Shown here in pieces: positions 47,456 through 59,660 of a DNA stretch of 64,000 bases; position 1 is the first letter of the stretch, and each line of letters opens with the position of its first letter. Source of the stretch: Bombus terrestris. Lineage: Eukaryota; Arthropoda; Insecta; Hymenoptera; Apidae. A model generated the notes under the pieces. That model made no database searches. It saw only the letters and a list, made by a program, of their open reading frames with translations, and had not been told where the DNA came from. The stretch is taken from assembly GCF_910591885.1 (NCBI RefSeq), contig NC_063276.1, positions 7,874,001 to 7,938,000 on the forward strand. Direction: 5' to 3'. The position numbers were made by a program, and so were the translations under genes.

Positions 47456-47544
47456 AACGGCAGGTAGGAAGTGTAATGTCTTTGTCGCGTTTGGCGAGCG
47501 ATCAAGATTTCTGTAGATTTCGAGATATATATTTCAGAATGTAA

Positions 47545-47650
47545 TGAAGAGAGTGAAAAGTGGCCCACGAAAGTATTCGGAGACTTATCACGGACTTCCT
47601 TTATGAATATATTATACGAAACATTTTGAAATTTCGTTAACACTGTAATA
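47545..47650 (+). repeat. Dispersed repeat, copy 2
   Basis: Aligns with 34745-34840 (AAAGTATTC, TATTATAC, ACATTTTGAAAT, CACTGTAA in the same order and spacing). Confidence 0.5.
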
Positions 47651-48420
47651 ACCATGACGATTAAAGAAGTTGGAATTACTATAAAAAATTACGAATTTTT
47701 CATTTATCACTCTGATATTAATACTAAAAACTACTTCAAAGGTACATTCGTTCAACGTAATCTTATTTTAATACGCTTCTTCGAACAAACGAAATATTCG
47801 ATCGTGTAATCTAATCCATAAAAGGAGATAAATAGCGAAGGAAAGAAGAGAAGGGAGGGAAGAATTTAAACGATTTCAATAATCCTTGGTTTGAGTAAAC
47901 TTCGTTCATCGATGTTCCATTTTTTCCAACCATGAAAATCACAGTTTATTATCACGCTGTCGGGAGACTTGACGATTCCTGTGAAATATTCATCGACACA
48001 GGTCGATAAATCCGCCCTCGGCGCAACAGGTTAAACGCAGAAGCTTCTACTCGCTTACACTTACCCTCTTTCCAGATCAACGTAGGTATAAATAATTAAC
48101 TGTAGGCCGAAAATCAACGTTGGATCGTATAAAATGAAGACTAAAGTTCAGATAACGCGCTAACTGCGACAGTAGCCATCGGTGAACCATGTTGTTAAGT
48201 GTTTTCGGGTGTTTAAGATAAGTTAAATTTCACGAACAAAAGATTGTTAACGATGTGAATTTATTATAACTTACACCTAAAACAATTAACAGGTCAGTGC
48301 TCAAATACAGAAATCAGCTTGTGCTCACGCATCAGCATCACCAGCCATAAGCTCCAAACAAATTATACTTAAAACTAACTTTAATATCAATCAAAAATAC
48401 CAATTTTAGAAAAATTCATT
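47651..48420. other. Spacer
   Basis: AT-rich with a purine tract at 47820-47870. No gene. Confidence 0.3.
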
Positions 48421-49105
48421 CTTCAAATTCCCAGTTCACTCGCCGCTCGGAAAACGTAAAACCAAAAAAAAAAAGAGACGGGAAACTCAAAAACCTCCAC
48501 CTATTCTCTTCGAATGTAAGGTAAAAGTTCCTTCTCGAACAAAATACATCCTCGAGGGAGGGAGAACCGTGGACTACGGTTAAAAAACGATCTTCGTAAA
48601 TCTCCCTGCAGAGTTCCGTGTGCTCGGATCTCTATTCTCGAAAGATAAAGTCAATACGATAAAAGGAACGAAGTACACGAGCGTAGAAAACGTCACGAAG
48701 AATGCCGATAAACCGTCATTGCCGGTGTCTGCTATTGTTCTTGATCGGATCCAAGTTTCCTAGCTTCCACGTTTTCAGCGCTGTTGATCCACGTCCTTTT
48801 CCTCGGGAGACCAAAGCTGGAAAACGAGCGAGAAACCAGAGAGCAAAGCAGCTTCGTATGTCGCGTCGATTCGTCGCGTCGATTCGTCGCGACGTCCATG
48901 GAAATTCGAACGAGATTTCGAGCGGAAAGGTGTACGTTATTTCCTTGCCGATCAGCCTTCGAATTGGTACAAATTTCCGGCACGGTTATTGGATTCAACT
49001 GCTTTCGGATTATCCTGCAGGACTTTTGAGAAATTTTTTAAAAGATACCACGGCATCGGGGAGTTTTAGGAAAATGATGCTATGGAGAGTTGCTGATGTT
49101 TAAGA
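48421..49105 (+). other. CpG-rich island with 133-codon ORF
   Basis: The plus ORF 48702-49103 begins MPINRHCRCLLLFLIGSKFP, which could serve as a signal peptide (hydrophobic LLLFLIG), followed by a basic segment RETKAGKRARNQRAKQ and no domain that I recognise. A 13-bp direct repeat TCGCGTCGATTCG (48861-48873, 48874-48886) lies inside the frame. A minus ORF of 88 codons covers the same DNA. No TATA or poly(A) signal is convincing. A small secreted protein is possible, but chance is as likely. Confidence 0.2.
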
Positions 49106-50160
49106 ATTGGAGAGGTAATAAGTAGATTGCGAATTTTGATCGATTTATAGGAAATTTAAAATCACCAAATATTCAAAGTATGGTGTTTGCTGTAATATTT
49201 AGCGAATGAAATAAATTTCCATTAATTTCTATTTGGTTAATTATATTTAAATCCCTAGCATTGGCTTTTATGTTCACGATGTTGAAGAATAGAATTGCGT
49301 AATGTAAATTGGCTGAAGAATTGCGAGTAAAATAAAAAGTAAATTTTTGAGAAGTTTTTCTATAGAATATAGTTTGGTACTGTTCCTTTTTGGAATTGGA
49401 ATTGGACGGAATTTAAAAGAACACGAGATGCTTGAGAATTATTAAAAATTTCGGTTTTGTGTATATTCATAAATTATATACGAATTATTAAAGATCAGAT
49501 GCATATCGTAGAAATTCGTAGTACTTCGATCTAGAAGTTTCTGTGCTAATATCAAAACTTAAGGCGAACATCTTGTAGGATTTCTTAGAATGTTTGACTT
49601 AAGCGCATCTAGAGTTTGAATTTATTTGAGTTGTAATTGAAGTTCCTCTGAATCAAAGGAGGTTGAAAAATTCTTTGATCATAAGATGTTGATGTTATTC
49701 AACGTGATTAAACATGATCCGTTTAAATTATTCTAATTTCGAAAGCGTGAGTAAAAAATACAATTTTATCGCGAGAAGAAAAATAAACAGAGAGATGCTT
49801 CTCCCTCTCCTTCTTCTTCAGTAAAATAATCTGAACTCTTTGGTAGTGTGAAAGATCAAAATAACTTTTTGTTTGAAATAACATGTTTAACAAGGCTTAA
49901 ATAATAAAAAAAATAATTATTAATAGATGAACGAAATAGTGAAATTGTATACAAATAATTCGCAATACAATAAATTACAACTATATATTTCGCAGAGATG
50001 ATAAAAGTATTACAAATTTAATAATAATTTAAATTTAATTTAAAAAAATTAAAATGGCTATTCATATTGTATGCTAATTTTTCATTAAATATATATGTTT
50101 TTAATAAATACTCAAGTGATCTCTTTCGTCCGAAACATCCTGTATAGTTATTAAACTTAG
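49106..50160. other. AT-rich spacer
   Basis: No supported feature. CATCCTGTATAG at about 50138 resembles an interspersed-repeat end, but no partner is visible. Confidence 0.35.
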
Positions 50161-50525
50161 TCTAATCACCGTGTGGAATTCAAGAAGGTATCGACGTTCC
50201 TCCGGGAACTGCATGGAGGATCCTGTTCCCGGAAACAACACGGCCGATCGAGCTGTTTACGGCGGATGTCATCCGGTTGCGAAAAAGCAACACAGATAAC
50301 GCGCCGTCGTCAGCGTTCCGCGAACGTTTAACGCGTCGCATTGCGTCGTGGGGCCACCCGCGGCGATCTACGACGCGATCCAGAGTTAATTTGTCGCTTG
50401 ATCGCCGATTCGTGGCACCCGCGGGATTTCACGGGACGCGAAATTCGCCGACCTTCGATACTCCATAAGGCCCGACGCGGTTAATGAAGCACCATGCGTA
50501 TCCCTACCCGCCCCCTTCCAATACT
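50161..50525. other. CpG-dense island
   Basis: A very CpG-rich block with a 63-codon plus ORF; no motif. Confidence 0.3.
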
Positions 50526-50990
50526 TCAAATACGATCGAGTCTAGTCGCTGCCAATATCACGATGATTAATTTGGCCGAATTTTACATTTTTATTCTATC
50601 AGGAAATTTACAAGAATCATACTTGACAATGCGATAATCTAAATGATTTGAATGATGGTTGAAATTAATGATGGTTAATTGGTAATGAAGCGAAGTGTTA
50701 GGTTCTTTAGATTTAAAAATTTCACGATGACATATTTCGTGATTTTTCTATGAAAATGTCACTTTTCAGGTTTGCTCCGAAGAAAAGAAACCTCTTCGGA
50801 AAGTACGAACTATGGAAACACCATAAAAACTATAGCCGATACCCAAAGCGTAAAACCCATTCCGTTGAAATTTTTCCATAATCATCGGCCGAGAATCGTC
50901 TTCCACCCTATTCCAATTAAAAGATCTCAATTTATCCGATCCAATCAGAGGTCCTTCTTACGAAGACAATTGGAAAAGAGTTTGCCCGTG
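50526..50990. other. Spacer
   Basis: AT-rich, then mixed. The 76-codon ORF 50772-51002 starts after a TTTTCAG acceptor-like site at about 50763-50769 but has no recognised domain. Confidence 0.2.
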
Positions 50991-51380
50991 GAGTGGGAAT
51001 AGTTCCATTCAGCGGGAACACGCGTCACCCCTATAAACCACCCCCAAGGGAGGCGGAGGAGACACGGTTATACGCCGTTCGATTGCCGCAATTGCACGGA
51101 CGGTCGTTTCTTCGTTCGCGACCGTTTGCACGGTGCCAGTAATTCGATATTTCCGTTAGTTTCGTAATCCTAGATTTTCCGAGCCATCTGCCACCCCCGG
51201 TAGCAGCGAGGTCAATTCGACAGAGGGTGTGTGAGTTAATTTTCGCGAACCCCTGGCCACTTGCGCTTTCCTATTTCTCCAGCAATTACTGTACGAACGT
51301 AATCGTACGTAGAAGTTAGGGGAGAAAGATCGTCAGAGTTGGTTTCTTTTGTGAAAAAGCAAAGACAGGAGGGTTGGCGT
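50991..51380 (+). promoter_or_regulatory. GC-rich island with TATA-like box
   Basis: CCCCTATAAACCACCCCC has TATAAA at 51032-51037, followed by a purine-rich stretch and CpG-rich DNA. It could be a core promoter on the plus strand, but no ORF or exon follows that supports it. Confidence 0.2.
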
Positions 51381-51830
51381 TGGCCGTTAACGTGGCCGTC
51401 TTGTGTAACCTTCAGGTTTGGATCGATAACATAAACTGTAAAATTGGCGATAGAACCGTATTTCCAAATACTTTGTTTGTACTGAAATTCATTGATTCAC
51501 AAGGTGCGTGCTTTGTGAAAGTTCGAGGTGTCGACTTAAGTCCAATTTCGAAACTATCTGGTTTGTTAAAATTATTAAATTAATTCAGCATATTTGACTC
51601 ATTGTTTAATTCTACCTACACATTATTATACTGCTATACACATTATTTAAAAAATCTATAACATTCTCGTGCATCGAATTAAAAAACATTACGGGATTGT
51701 TTGTTTTAAAATCAAGTTAATTTAAATCTGGAATTTAATGTTACTTCCTCAACTGCACTCGAAATGTTGCAATAATCGCAATTAGGGAGCGTTTCATACG
51801 GATTTACGGGAAAAATTCTCCTCGCATTAT
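51381..51830. other. Spacer
   Basis: AT-rich. A 69-codon plus ORF (51374-51583) contains CTTCAGGTTTGG, an acceptor-like site, but no known motif. Confidence 0.2.
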
Positions 51831-52050
51831 GAGCTCTGTTTCACTAGAGTGGAGACATATACTCGAGAATTTCTGTCCTTGAAGAGCGCCGTGAACGAGC
51901 CACGGTTGCTGACGCGCAGATCGAGAAGTATAAATCAGGATCTAGGCGAAGTACCAAGGACGCGGGACTTGGAAATCTTCTTAGAGCAATTTGTAATACA
52001 AACGAGTCGAGCGGCCGAATAAAAGGTTCGCTTATGAAACGTGACGAAGG
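51831..52050. other. CpG-rich island with TATA-like box
   Basis: TATAAAT at 51929-51935 in GC-rich context; no initiator is recognisable about 30 bp downstream. Confidence 0.2.
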
Positions 52051-52520
52051 AAAATGCTTGCCCGCTTCCAGTTACGACAAAAACGATCAACATCTCAGAA
52101 AGCGAAAAGAAATATAAATTATTTGAGAAATAGGTTGACGAAGAAGGTTAACTCGTCGTGGTACAGATTTATGGAAGAAGATGTAGCTTGGTGTAGCTTA
52201 ATATCACTACGAAAATTAATCGGCCGTTTAGATTCCTTTTTTGTGTGACGAGAATATTTTTGCATACCATAGATATTAATGTGTGTAATAAAATTATAAG
52301 GCGTTGCGGAGAGTTAGAGAAAATAACAAAGAAAACAAAATAACAGGAAACAGTAAAGAACAGTAAAACATTGTAAATATTGCAAAATTGTTTGGGATTA
52401 TATAAAATGCTAAAAAGATGGAAATAAATTTTGGAAAATCACAGAGAACCGTAAAATATTGCAAAAATCGAGGAGAAGTGAAGAAGAGAGGAGAAAATTG
52501 CTAGAAATCACGAAAAAGAC
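52051..52520. other. A-rich spacer
   Basis: The plus strand is A-rich, with repeated AACAAAGAAAACAAAATAACA-like words. No gene. Confidence 0.3.
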
Positions 52521-52830
52521 AGAAGACTCTGGCCAGACACAAACTGTCTGTAGGTGTTTGGTCGAGCGAGGCACGACGTAGTCGGTCGCCCACGTCGTTT
52601 TCGGAGTTCCTGGAGCTGGGTGACAAGGGCCGACAGGATTTAGGATCACCAAGATCCCGAGGCACGTGTAATCCGAACCGGTGCATCGAGTCACGCGATG
52701 TAATCGCAGCGTTCTTGGAGCATGCGAATTGAATAAGACTTCGCTGCGTCTACCCGTCGAGACTTGGGACCTGACCTGCCGTGACTAGATATTACACCGG
52801 TGATTTATCGTCCCTGTCGTGGTAACGTTT
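52521..52830. other. GC-rich island, possible LTR remnant
   Basis: GC-rich. On the minus strand it would begin TGTAATATCTAGTCACGG (from about 52796), an LTR-like start, but no TATA, poly(A) site, partner end or target duplication confirms this. Overlapping minus ORFs of 94 and 61 codons have no domain. Confidence 0.2.
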
Positions 52831-52860
52831 AGTTTCCCTTCGTTTTTCTATCCATTCTGC

Positions 52861-53361
52861 TGCTTCTTTCGTGTCGTCATTTTTATTGTTCCTGTTATTT
52901 CTGAAAATATCTGGGAATAAATGAACAGTTAAGTTTCAAACAAAGAGAATAGGTTTAAAGAAGTGGCAGCTATTCTTTATAGTAGTATTAGCAGTGGTAG
53001 TAGCAGTAATTATTTATTAATGTCTATTAATAAATGGTACATGCAATATCTATTCGTAAGAAATACTACTTTATTTCTGTCATAAATAATTTATCAATTC
53101 GTTTGTTCTTGCTTCTTTCGTGTCATCATTTTTATTGTTCCTGTTGTTTCTGAAAATATCTGGGAATAAATGAATAGTTAAGTTTCAAACAAAGAGAATA
53201 GGTTTAAAGAAGTGGCAGCTATTCTTTATAGTAATATTAGCAGTAGTAGTAGTAGTAGTAATTATTTATTAATGTTTATTAAGTGGTAGATGCAATATCT
53301 ACTCGTAAGAAATACTACTTTATTTCTGTCATAAATAATTTATCAATTCGTTTGTTCCTGC
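52861..53361. repeat. 249-bp tandem duplication
   Basis: Two head-to-tail units, 52861-53109 and 53110-53361. They share every landmark (CTTCTTTCGTGTC, AATATCTGGGAATAAATGAA, AGAAGTGGCAGCTATTC, ACTACTTTATTTCTGTC). They differ by a handful of substitutions and by the length of an internal AGT/AGC triplet run. Confidence 0.95.
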
Positions 53362-54540
53362 TTCTGAGATCCATTAATACACTTGGCTACATTGGTTGTA
53401 AAACTTTTACAAATTTTGCTTCACTTAATATTTTGTATTGTAAGGTATATATGATACGAATGAAATAATAGATTTTTAATAAAATGACTAAAATATGAAA
53501 CCAATGAAAGGCATTTAATTGCAAGTGTCCCAATGCATATTTATGGGTGATGCTGTATGTATGTAAATTATGGTATTTTAAGATCTACCGCTACAGGTAT
53601 ATACATACATATTTATTGAAGATTTTAGGTTTCTAAATAGCGACGGGACGATGTTTAATTTTTTAAAGGACATTCGGATTCGGACATTTATTAGAATATT
53701 TCAAACTTTGGTAATGCGTATATATGAATTTTTAACATTTGAAGTTTTTAAATATTTTAAAATTGTATTATGTTGATATAATAAAACTTTTCACATTTTG
53801 AATGCAGTCAGAATCTTTTTTCTCAGCTTATTGTTCATACATTCTATTAATATTGGAGATTTTCTATTTGAGATAAGAACTGCTTGGTTAAAGCGGAGAA
53901 ATAAATTTAAAAGATTGTACATAGATAATACGTTTCGCTACAATAAGACCACCGCGTGTCCTTAATTTACATTTAAATAATGTTCCAGATTTCGTAAACT
54001 TAAATAATTAATTGCTTCTGTACATTTAATAATTCTACCTTATATTTGCACATCTTTTAAAAATCCAATATCGCTTTGAATAACGATTTCAAAAGGGTAT
54101 ATGAATTTATCAAAGATTAAACGGTATAATGAATAAACAATAGACATAAATTAAAAGGGGTTTCGGCCAGTGGAAATGAATTACTAAATTTATGGATGAC
54201 GTTAACTGGCTACTTTATTGATCAATAAATTCAGTTAATGCGCGGTTCTTCGAGAATTCGCGAATCTCTTTATTCTATTTAGGAAAACTGCGGATTATCT
54301 TAGCGCAATTTATCTATTTTTTTATTATTTTATGCCCATAGAATAAATTTGAGTTGAGTACATAATAGCTTAAAATATTGTCCGATTTTTTCTCTTTCTC
54401 ATTCGAATGAAATGTTGTAACATTAAAATCTCATTTTTAAGAAAGAAATTTTAACGAAATCACGTTAGTAGTCAATCAAGTGTCGTACTTCCATCTTGGA
54501 AAATTAACAGTTGCTGTAAGATTGATAGAGCATTTGTAAA
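53362..54540. other. AT-rich spacer
   Basis: Very AT-rich, no supported feature. Confidence 0.35.
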
Positions 54541-54735
54541 ACGCAATCTTCTCCATCGTTCCAAGCTTTTCGGCCTGTCGAGCCTCGGATTCCAGATCAA
54601 AGGAGTTCCTTGCTTCAATTCCTTTAATCGAGACGTGCGATCTGACGGGTCACGAAACGCGAGTTTTTACGTCGACTGCGACCATGTAAAACTCGAGCGC
54701 TACCTCTGTTTTAATCCTCGCGATTAAAATACGTA
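54541..54735. other. Small CpG-rich island
   Basis: GC-richer block, no ORF. Confidence 0.2.
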
Positions 54736-55055
54736 CTATCTTTCAGTTTTCTTCGTGACAATTTTATAATTCGTACGACCGACTCTTCGAGGGTAACATG
54801 ATCAGTCATTAGTTCAGAAAAATTATGTTCTTTATCAGAATTTATAATTTATCTTATACATATATTATAATATTATATTTATATATATTAAAATCTAAAT
54901 TCATTCGGACAAAGCTTTTAAATAGAGTTTTTAATAATATCCGATAAAGTCATATATGTATAAATTTATTGAAAATTATATTTTTAACTCATCAGGTATT
55001 TTACATAATTTCGAGTACAATTTATTTATTAAAATAAAATAGTAGCAGAGTTCAG
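54736..55055. other. AT-rich spacer
   Basis: Contains TATATTATAATATTATATTT at about 54860. No gene. Confidence 0.35.
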
Positions 55056-55380
55056 TAAATGTAACAAAATCCACGGCTAGAAGCGTGAGGAAAAATCATG
55101 CTGTTTCCTCAAATCGCGTTACGCTCTCTGCGTTCCTTTTGCCTCCTCTAATTTATTGTTCGTTGTGTGCATTAGCTGAAAGTTTCATTAACTCCTATGA
55201 ATCCGGGCTGCATGTGCCAGGTAATTCCGCGCTCCCGGGCCATGCAATTTATTTTCCATACAATTTTCATGGGTCCTTAACGAGTTTTGTGCTCGCGACG
55301 TGAATCGCAATTTAATTTGCTCGCGATTATTACAATCAGTCTGCATTACCAAGAATATGCCACGAGCCTTTTGCAATACT
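55056..55380. other. Moderate-GC island
   Basis: Opposing ORFs of 72 and 62 codons without motifs; possible non-coding element. Confidence 0.2.
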
Positions 55381-56109
55381 TTATCGCAGATGAAAAATTA
55401 GTTCTCTGATGAATTTTTTATGACATTGGTTTTACATCACGAATTATACACGGTAGAAACATTTTTTTGGTAGAATATATAACGATTTATTGAGATAGAG
55501 CTTTCTATGCTTTCATGTTTTCAGAATATTAAACAGCTTGTCATTTTGGTAAAAATTTCTCACAGTGTCATCAAGAATTTGTTGCACTCTCCTTTTTTTT
55601 TTTAATTACCAAAGTAATGGAAATTTTTGTAGATTTTTATCAAAAGGATTTTTCCTTTTTTAATTAATTTCGAACGCCTTTCTTTTATAGGGACTGAATA
55701 AATTTTATCACGATTTTGAGAAACATATATACATTTTTTCATACAAAGATACGAATCATATATTTATATTACGCTATAAATTCATCTAAAGTAGTTGGAA
55801 AACAATTTTAATTATAGCTTGCTTTAATATGCAGTCCTTTAAATTATGGTGCTCTCATACAATATGTATTTTATACATAAATATACCCAGTATATATTCA
55901 GTATTGAATGTACTTTCAGTATAATGTACATTGAGTACTCTGTTATCACACGGATCTCAATTAGCTAATATTCTCTTCGGAGATATTAGAAATCAATCTG
56001 TGAAGAATCATTATCGTAAACTGAATAAACAATTCTAGGATAATTTATTGACTCTATTATGATGGTGTATAATTTAATAATATAATATAATGTATGGTGT
56101 ATATTTAAT
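55381..56109. other. AT-rich spacer
   Basis: No supported feature. Confidence 0.35.
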
Positions 56110-56390
56110 AATATAATATAATGTTTTGTAAAATTGTACAAGCAACTTCACAGTATTAACTTGCACAGGCAACATTTGAAAATTAATGTCCTTACATGAA
56201 GCCAGTATTGTGCAAAACGAAAATAAGAATTAACCAACTAATTATTTATTATAATATAATATAATGTTTTGTAAAATTGTACAAGTAACTTCACAATATT
56301 AACTTGCACAGGCAACATTTGAAAATTAATGTCCTTACATGAAGCCAGTATTGTGCAAAACGAAAATGAGAATTAACCAACTAATTATAT
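56110..56390. repeat. 143-bp tandem duplication
   Basis: The landmark ATAATGTTTTGTAAAATTGT starts near 56119 and again near 56262 (143 bp apart). The two units differ at only a few positions (for example CAAGCAACTT/CAAGTAACTT). A TATAATATAATATAATG lead-in marks each unit, and an extra partial lead-in precedes the first. Confidence 0.95.
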
Positions 56391-56684
56391 TCCAGCTCAG
56401 TAAAAACGAAAAAGTCTTTCAAAAATTACTGCAAAATTCTATTTGTAAAAATTTTACAATTCCGTTCGCTTTAAACGTTTTCAAATCCTCTCATATTTAC
56501 ATTATAGATCTGTACACTCTTCAATTCGATATGTCCTAAACAGCCTTGAATTTAATTCTATTAAATCCATTAGATTGAACTATTACAGATTTATTAGAGA
56601 TCCGGAATTATTACAAATGTATACACGATGAAACGTTTAGACATACATTATACATGCTCTCGACCGAGTAAAACAAGAAACGAT
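56391..56684. other. AT-rich spacer
   Basis: No supported feature; it may hold a further, more diverged copy of the next repeat (CAAAAATTACTGCAAAATTC at 56420). Confidence 0.25.
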
Positions 56685-57245
56685 GAATTCCATTACACAT
56701 ATAAAACTATTTGCAGTCTGCCAAAAATTCCAAACTAAAGTTGAAACACTTTGCCTAAAACCTGAACAAACATTTGGATATACACAACTGATCCTCAGAT
56801 CTACCCAAACAACAATCAACGAACTTCATTATAAAAACAATGCGACTGCGAGTTTCGAAATCTGTGAAACATAACATGCATTTAAAAAGAAACCACAATG
56901 TTCCAAAAATCTCAAACTGATACTAAAATTCTGTCTGAAATCTAAATAAACATTTAATTTTATTTAGACAGCTATTTAAACATATACCAGTCATTCAGTA
57001 TTAAACTCGTCCAAACAATGACCACTAAATTTTATCATGAATATAACATTACTGCAAATTCTGAAACATAAATTCCTAAAAAAATCGCAGTCAGCCAAAA
57101 TTTCCGAACTAAAGTTAAAACTTCCTGCTTGAAACCTGAACAAGCCTTCACAATTCAGATATCCAGCATGGATTCTGTCTGAAACCTAACCCAAACCCAT
57201 CCGAACAATAGCCAACGAACTCCATTATGAACATAACCTCACTGC
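56685..57245. repeat. Degenerate ~187-bp tandem array
   Basis: Three diverged head-to-tail units. CCAAAAATTCCAAACTAAAG at 56721, CCAAAAATCTCAAACTGATA at 56903 and CCAAAATTTCCGAACTAAAG at 57095 are spaced 182 and 192 bp. Each unit continues in the same order with CTGAAACCTGAACAAACAT-like, CCAAACAATGACCAACGAAC-like and ATTATGAACATAAC-like segments. Old array, non-coding. Confidence 0.8.
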
Positions 57246-57745
57246 AGTTGCCTGGAATCCATGGAATACGCGACATTCGTCGACGAATCCATGGGGAATG
57301 GACGTTGGCCGTGAAATTCCCTAGGAGCCGGTGATCGTGACCGCTTGTCCGAAATTGCTGCGCTTGTGATCGACGGAATATGCATTCCACGCGGCAAAAA
57401 ATTGCATCTTCCGTGCGAATGCGTATGCATATGCATACGTAGGCCGGATGGCACGCAGGAAACGCGGCATTGTGTGTCCACAGGCTTCGTTTCTCCACCT
57501 ATTCTGCGGCAGCCAGCTTTTAATTAACTCGTTTTTGTTTGTCCGACCGCGCATGCTGGAATTCCCGAATCGGCGTGCACGCGAAATTGCATTTTTCTTC
57601 GTCGTCATTCTTCGAGCGCCAACCTGTCGCGGCTATCCCCGGGAAATTGCACGCGGAGAGCAACGGCATTTAATCGAGCGATTGAACGTGATTATGAGTC
57701 GATATATACTTGCAGGAATTTTTATTGCGCTATGGACAAGGTGAC
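57246..57745. other. CpG-rich island with many opposing ORFs
   Basis: GC-rich with ORFs of 60-116 codons on both strands (composition). It contains GCGTATGCATATGCATACG, a 19-bp near-perfect palindrome at about 57420-57438. A donor-like ACAAG/GTAAGG occurs at 57749. No gene recognised. Confidence 0.3.
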
Positions 57746-58769
57746 AAGGTAAGGTTATAAAACAGTTTCGCCAGCAAATTAAATTACGTGTAAGTGTTGA
57801 ACGATCAACCACTTGTCCTTGATTCACAATTACGACCTAACAATAAAACGTCAATATAAATTCTTCGGCTAAATCAGAACGTATTTGTCACGTATTAGTG
57901 ACTGACTGGTACGTCTGATACTAGACAAGTTGTTTAGAAGCGACATCTTGACATTTAAAAGATATTTCTTTAATTGTTATGTTGATTTGATTTAATAAAT
58001 ATTAGACTACATAGTTAATGTTATTAACATTTTTTAAGTATCTAGGATGATGGTGTGACCACATATTTAATTCTAGGTTAAAGGGAAAGATAATTTTGAT
58101 GCGGAATTGGTTTACAGCATATTGAATTTTAAAACTACTCTTTTATAAGAGGCAGGAAATGTAGGTTATGATGTTTTTAACCTTTAGCTTTCATCTTTTG
58201 CCATGATTAAATATATTTAATCGTAGATATTAATGTAAATGTAATCACGAATAAATATTTGCATTAAGTAAGAAGTCTGAAATAATTACGCGTTGAATAC
58301 AATTTCTATAAATACAAATAGTTATTTAGGTTTAGATTTAGACCCAATGTTTCTAAATAGATTCAATGAAAGCTTATATAGATCGCGAATTTAATTCGCG
58401 TGATCCTTCGAAGACGGATGCACCTAATAATAAACATACACACGATTCTTGCCAAGCAAATCTCGTTTGTTTAATTTTAAAGAATTTTGATGTTTCTTCG
58501 GTTGATAATAAATTTTAATTAAAGTGACAAGAAACATCAGAATTCTTCGGAATATTTCCTGGAAAAATAGATAAATTGATTTAGTTAAAGTATTGATTTC
58601 TAATATGTATTAAACATCTCTGTTATTAAAGAACAGGCATGCAATTATTTAATTTTCTATCTTTTCATTGCACTATTCTTATTGACACGCCTCTTTAGAT
58701 GTGAATGCATTATGTAAAAACAGAATTGCATATATTTTACACATTCAAAATCGTGCACAGAAGTTCAAT
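57746..58769. other. AT-rich spacer
   Basis: No supported feature. Confidence 0.35.
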
Positions 58770-59069
58770 TCACTCCATGAAATCCAAGATCTTCAACAAT
58801 TTCGTTTCATATTTGTGATTTTCCTGATTCTGATCAGGTTTTGATTGGTTTGCCATGTTTTGTTCCAACGTTTCGTGAACATTCCAGTGCACTTGCTCAG
58901 GATACACTTCAACATATTTTTTTCTTCGAAAAAAAATAATACTACGAAAATTACGAAAGAAGACTGATGTCTGTACGTCTTCCCTGAGAAAGTCAATTGA
59001 AGCGAAGAAGCGACGTTCACGAGACTTTGGAACGAAGCGCAACGTACTAAAAATGGGAGGAGTAACCAC
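58770..59069 (-). other. 99-codon minus-strand ORF, unidentified
   Basis: The frame encodes a charged protein (residues about 50-99: KKYVEVYPEQVHWNVHETLE and then a hydrophilic stretch ending LLKILDFME). Composition is more protein-like than the other AT-region ORFs, but I recognise no family. A second 75-codon minus frame overlaps. It may be a decayed transposon ORF or chance. Confidence 0.2.
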
Positions 59070-59660
59070 GAGTACCTCGCCTAATTATCATGAAACTTTA
59101 AAACCTAATACTTCGTTTCACTTTCGCTTTTCCGCTTTGACTTGTCCTCTACGCTCACTTTCCAAACACTTTCCCCAACACCCACACATAGCACATTCGA
59201 ATCTCTATTTGTTCCTCTATCTCTTCGCCCCTGAGGAATCGGACTGCGCGGAGACCGGAATAATGAAGCTTTTCACGGTTCTACTATGCAGCACTTACTC
59301 GACGACAGCCCAATTTATAATAGACTGGAACAGTGGAACACGGTGTGGATTTAACTTGTAAATGTAGGCCACCTAGTGACATGTGGACCCGCGTCCGGAT
59401 CACGACTGTCCGTTTCTCCTGAACGTCGTCCAAACTTTTCTTTTGGACCACCGGATGATTAACCCGCAGGCGAGGGATCGTGAATGATGGACGAAGCAGC
59501 TGCGTTCAGATTTGACATATTTATTCTTGAAACTTGTACATATATTTACGGTAATAGATCTGATTCGCGCCGTTGAAATTAGGAGTTGTTAGAAGCAGAC
59601 GGCTTGAGTCAGTTCGAAAGTGTTTGCTAGGCGCCTTCGTTTTGAAGTTTGGTGATGCAT
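59070..59660. other. CpG-rich island
   Basis: GC-richer. The plus ORF 59053-59361 has an internal start at 59263 that would give MKLFTVLLCSTYSTTAQF, signal-peptide-like, but only 32 residues before a stop. No convincing gene. Confidence 0.25.

Noticed and set aside
52521..52830. LTR on the minus strand starting TGTAATATCTAG
   Set aside because: No TATA/poly(A) layout, second end, target duplication or second copy in the window.
59263..59361. Signal-peptide-like start MKLFTVLLCSTY as a secreted peptide
   Set aside because: Only 32 residues to the stop, no processing site or cysteine pattern of a known peptide family, and no splice donor in frame.
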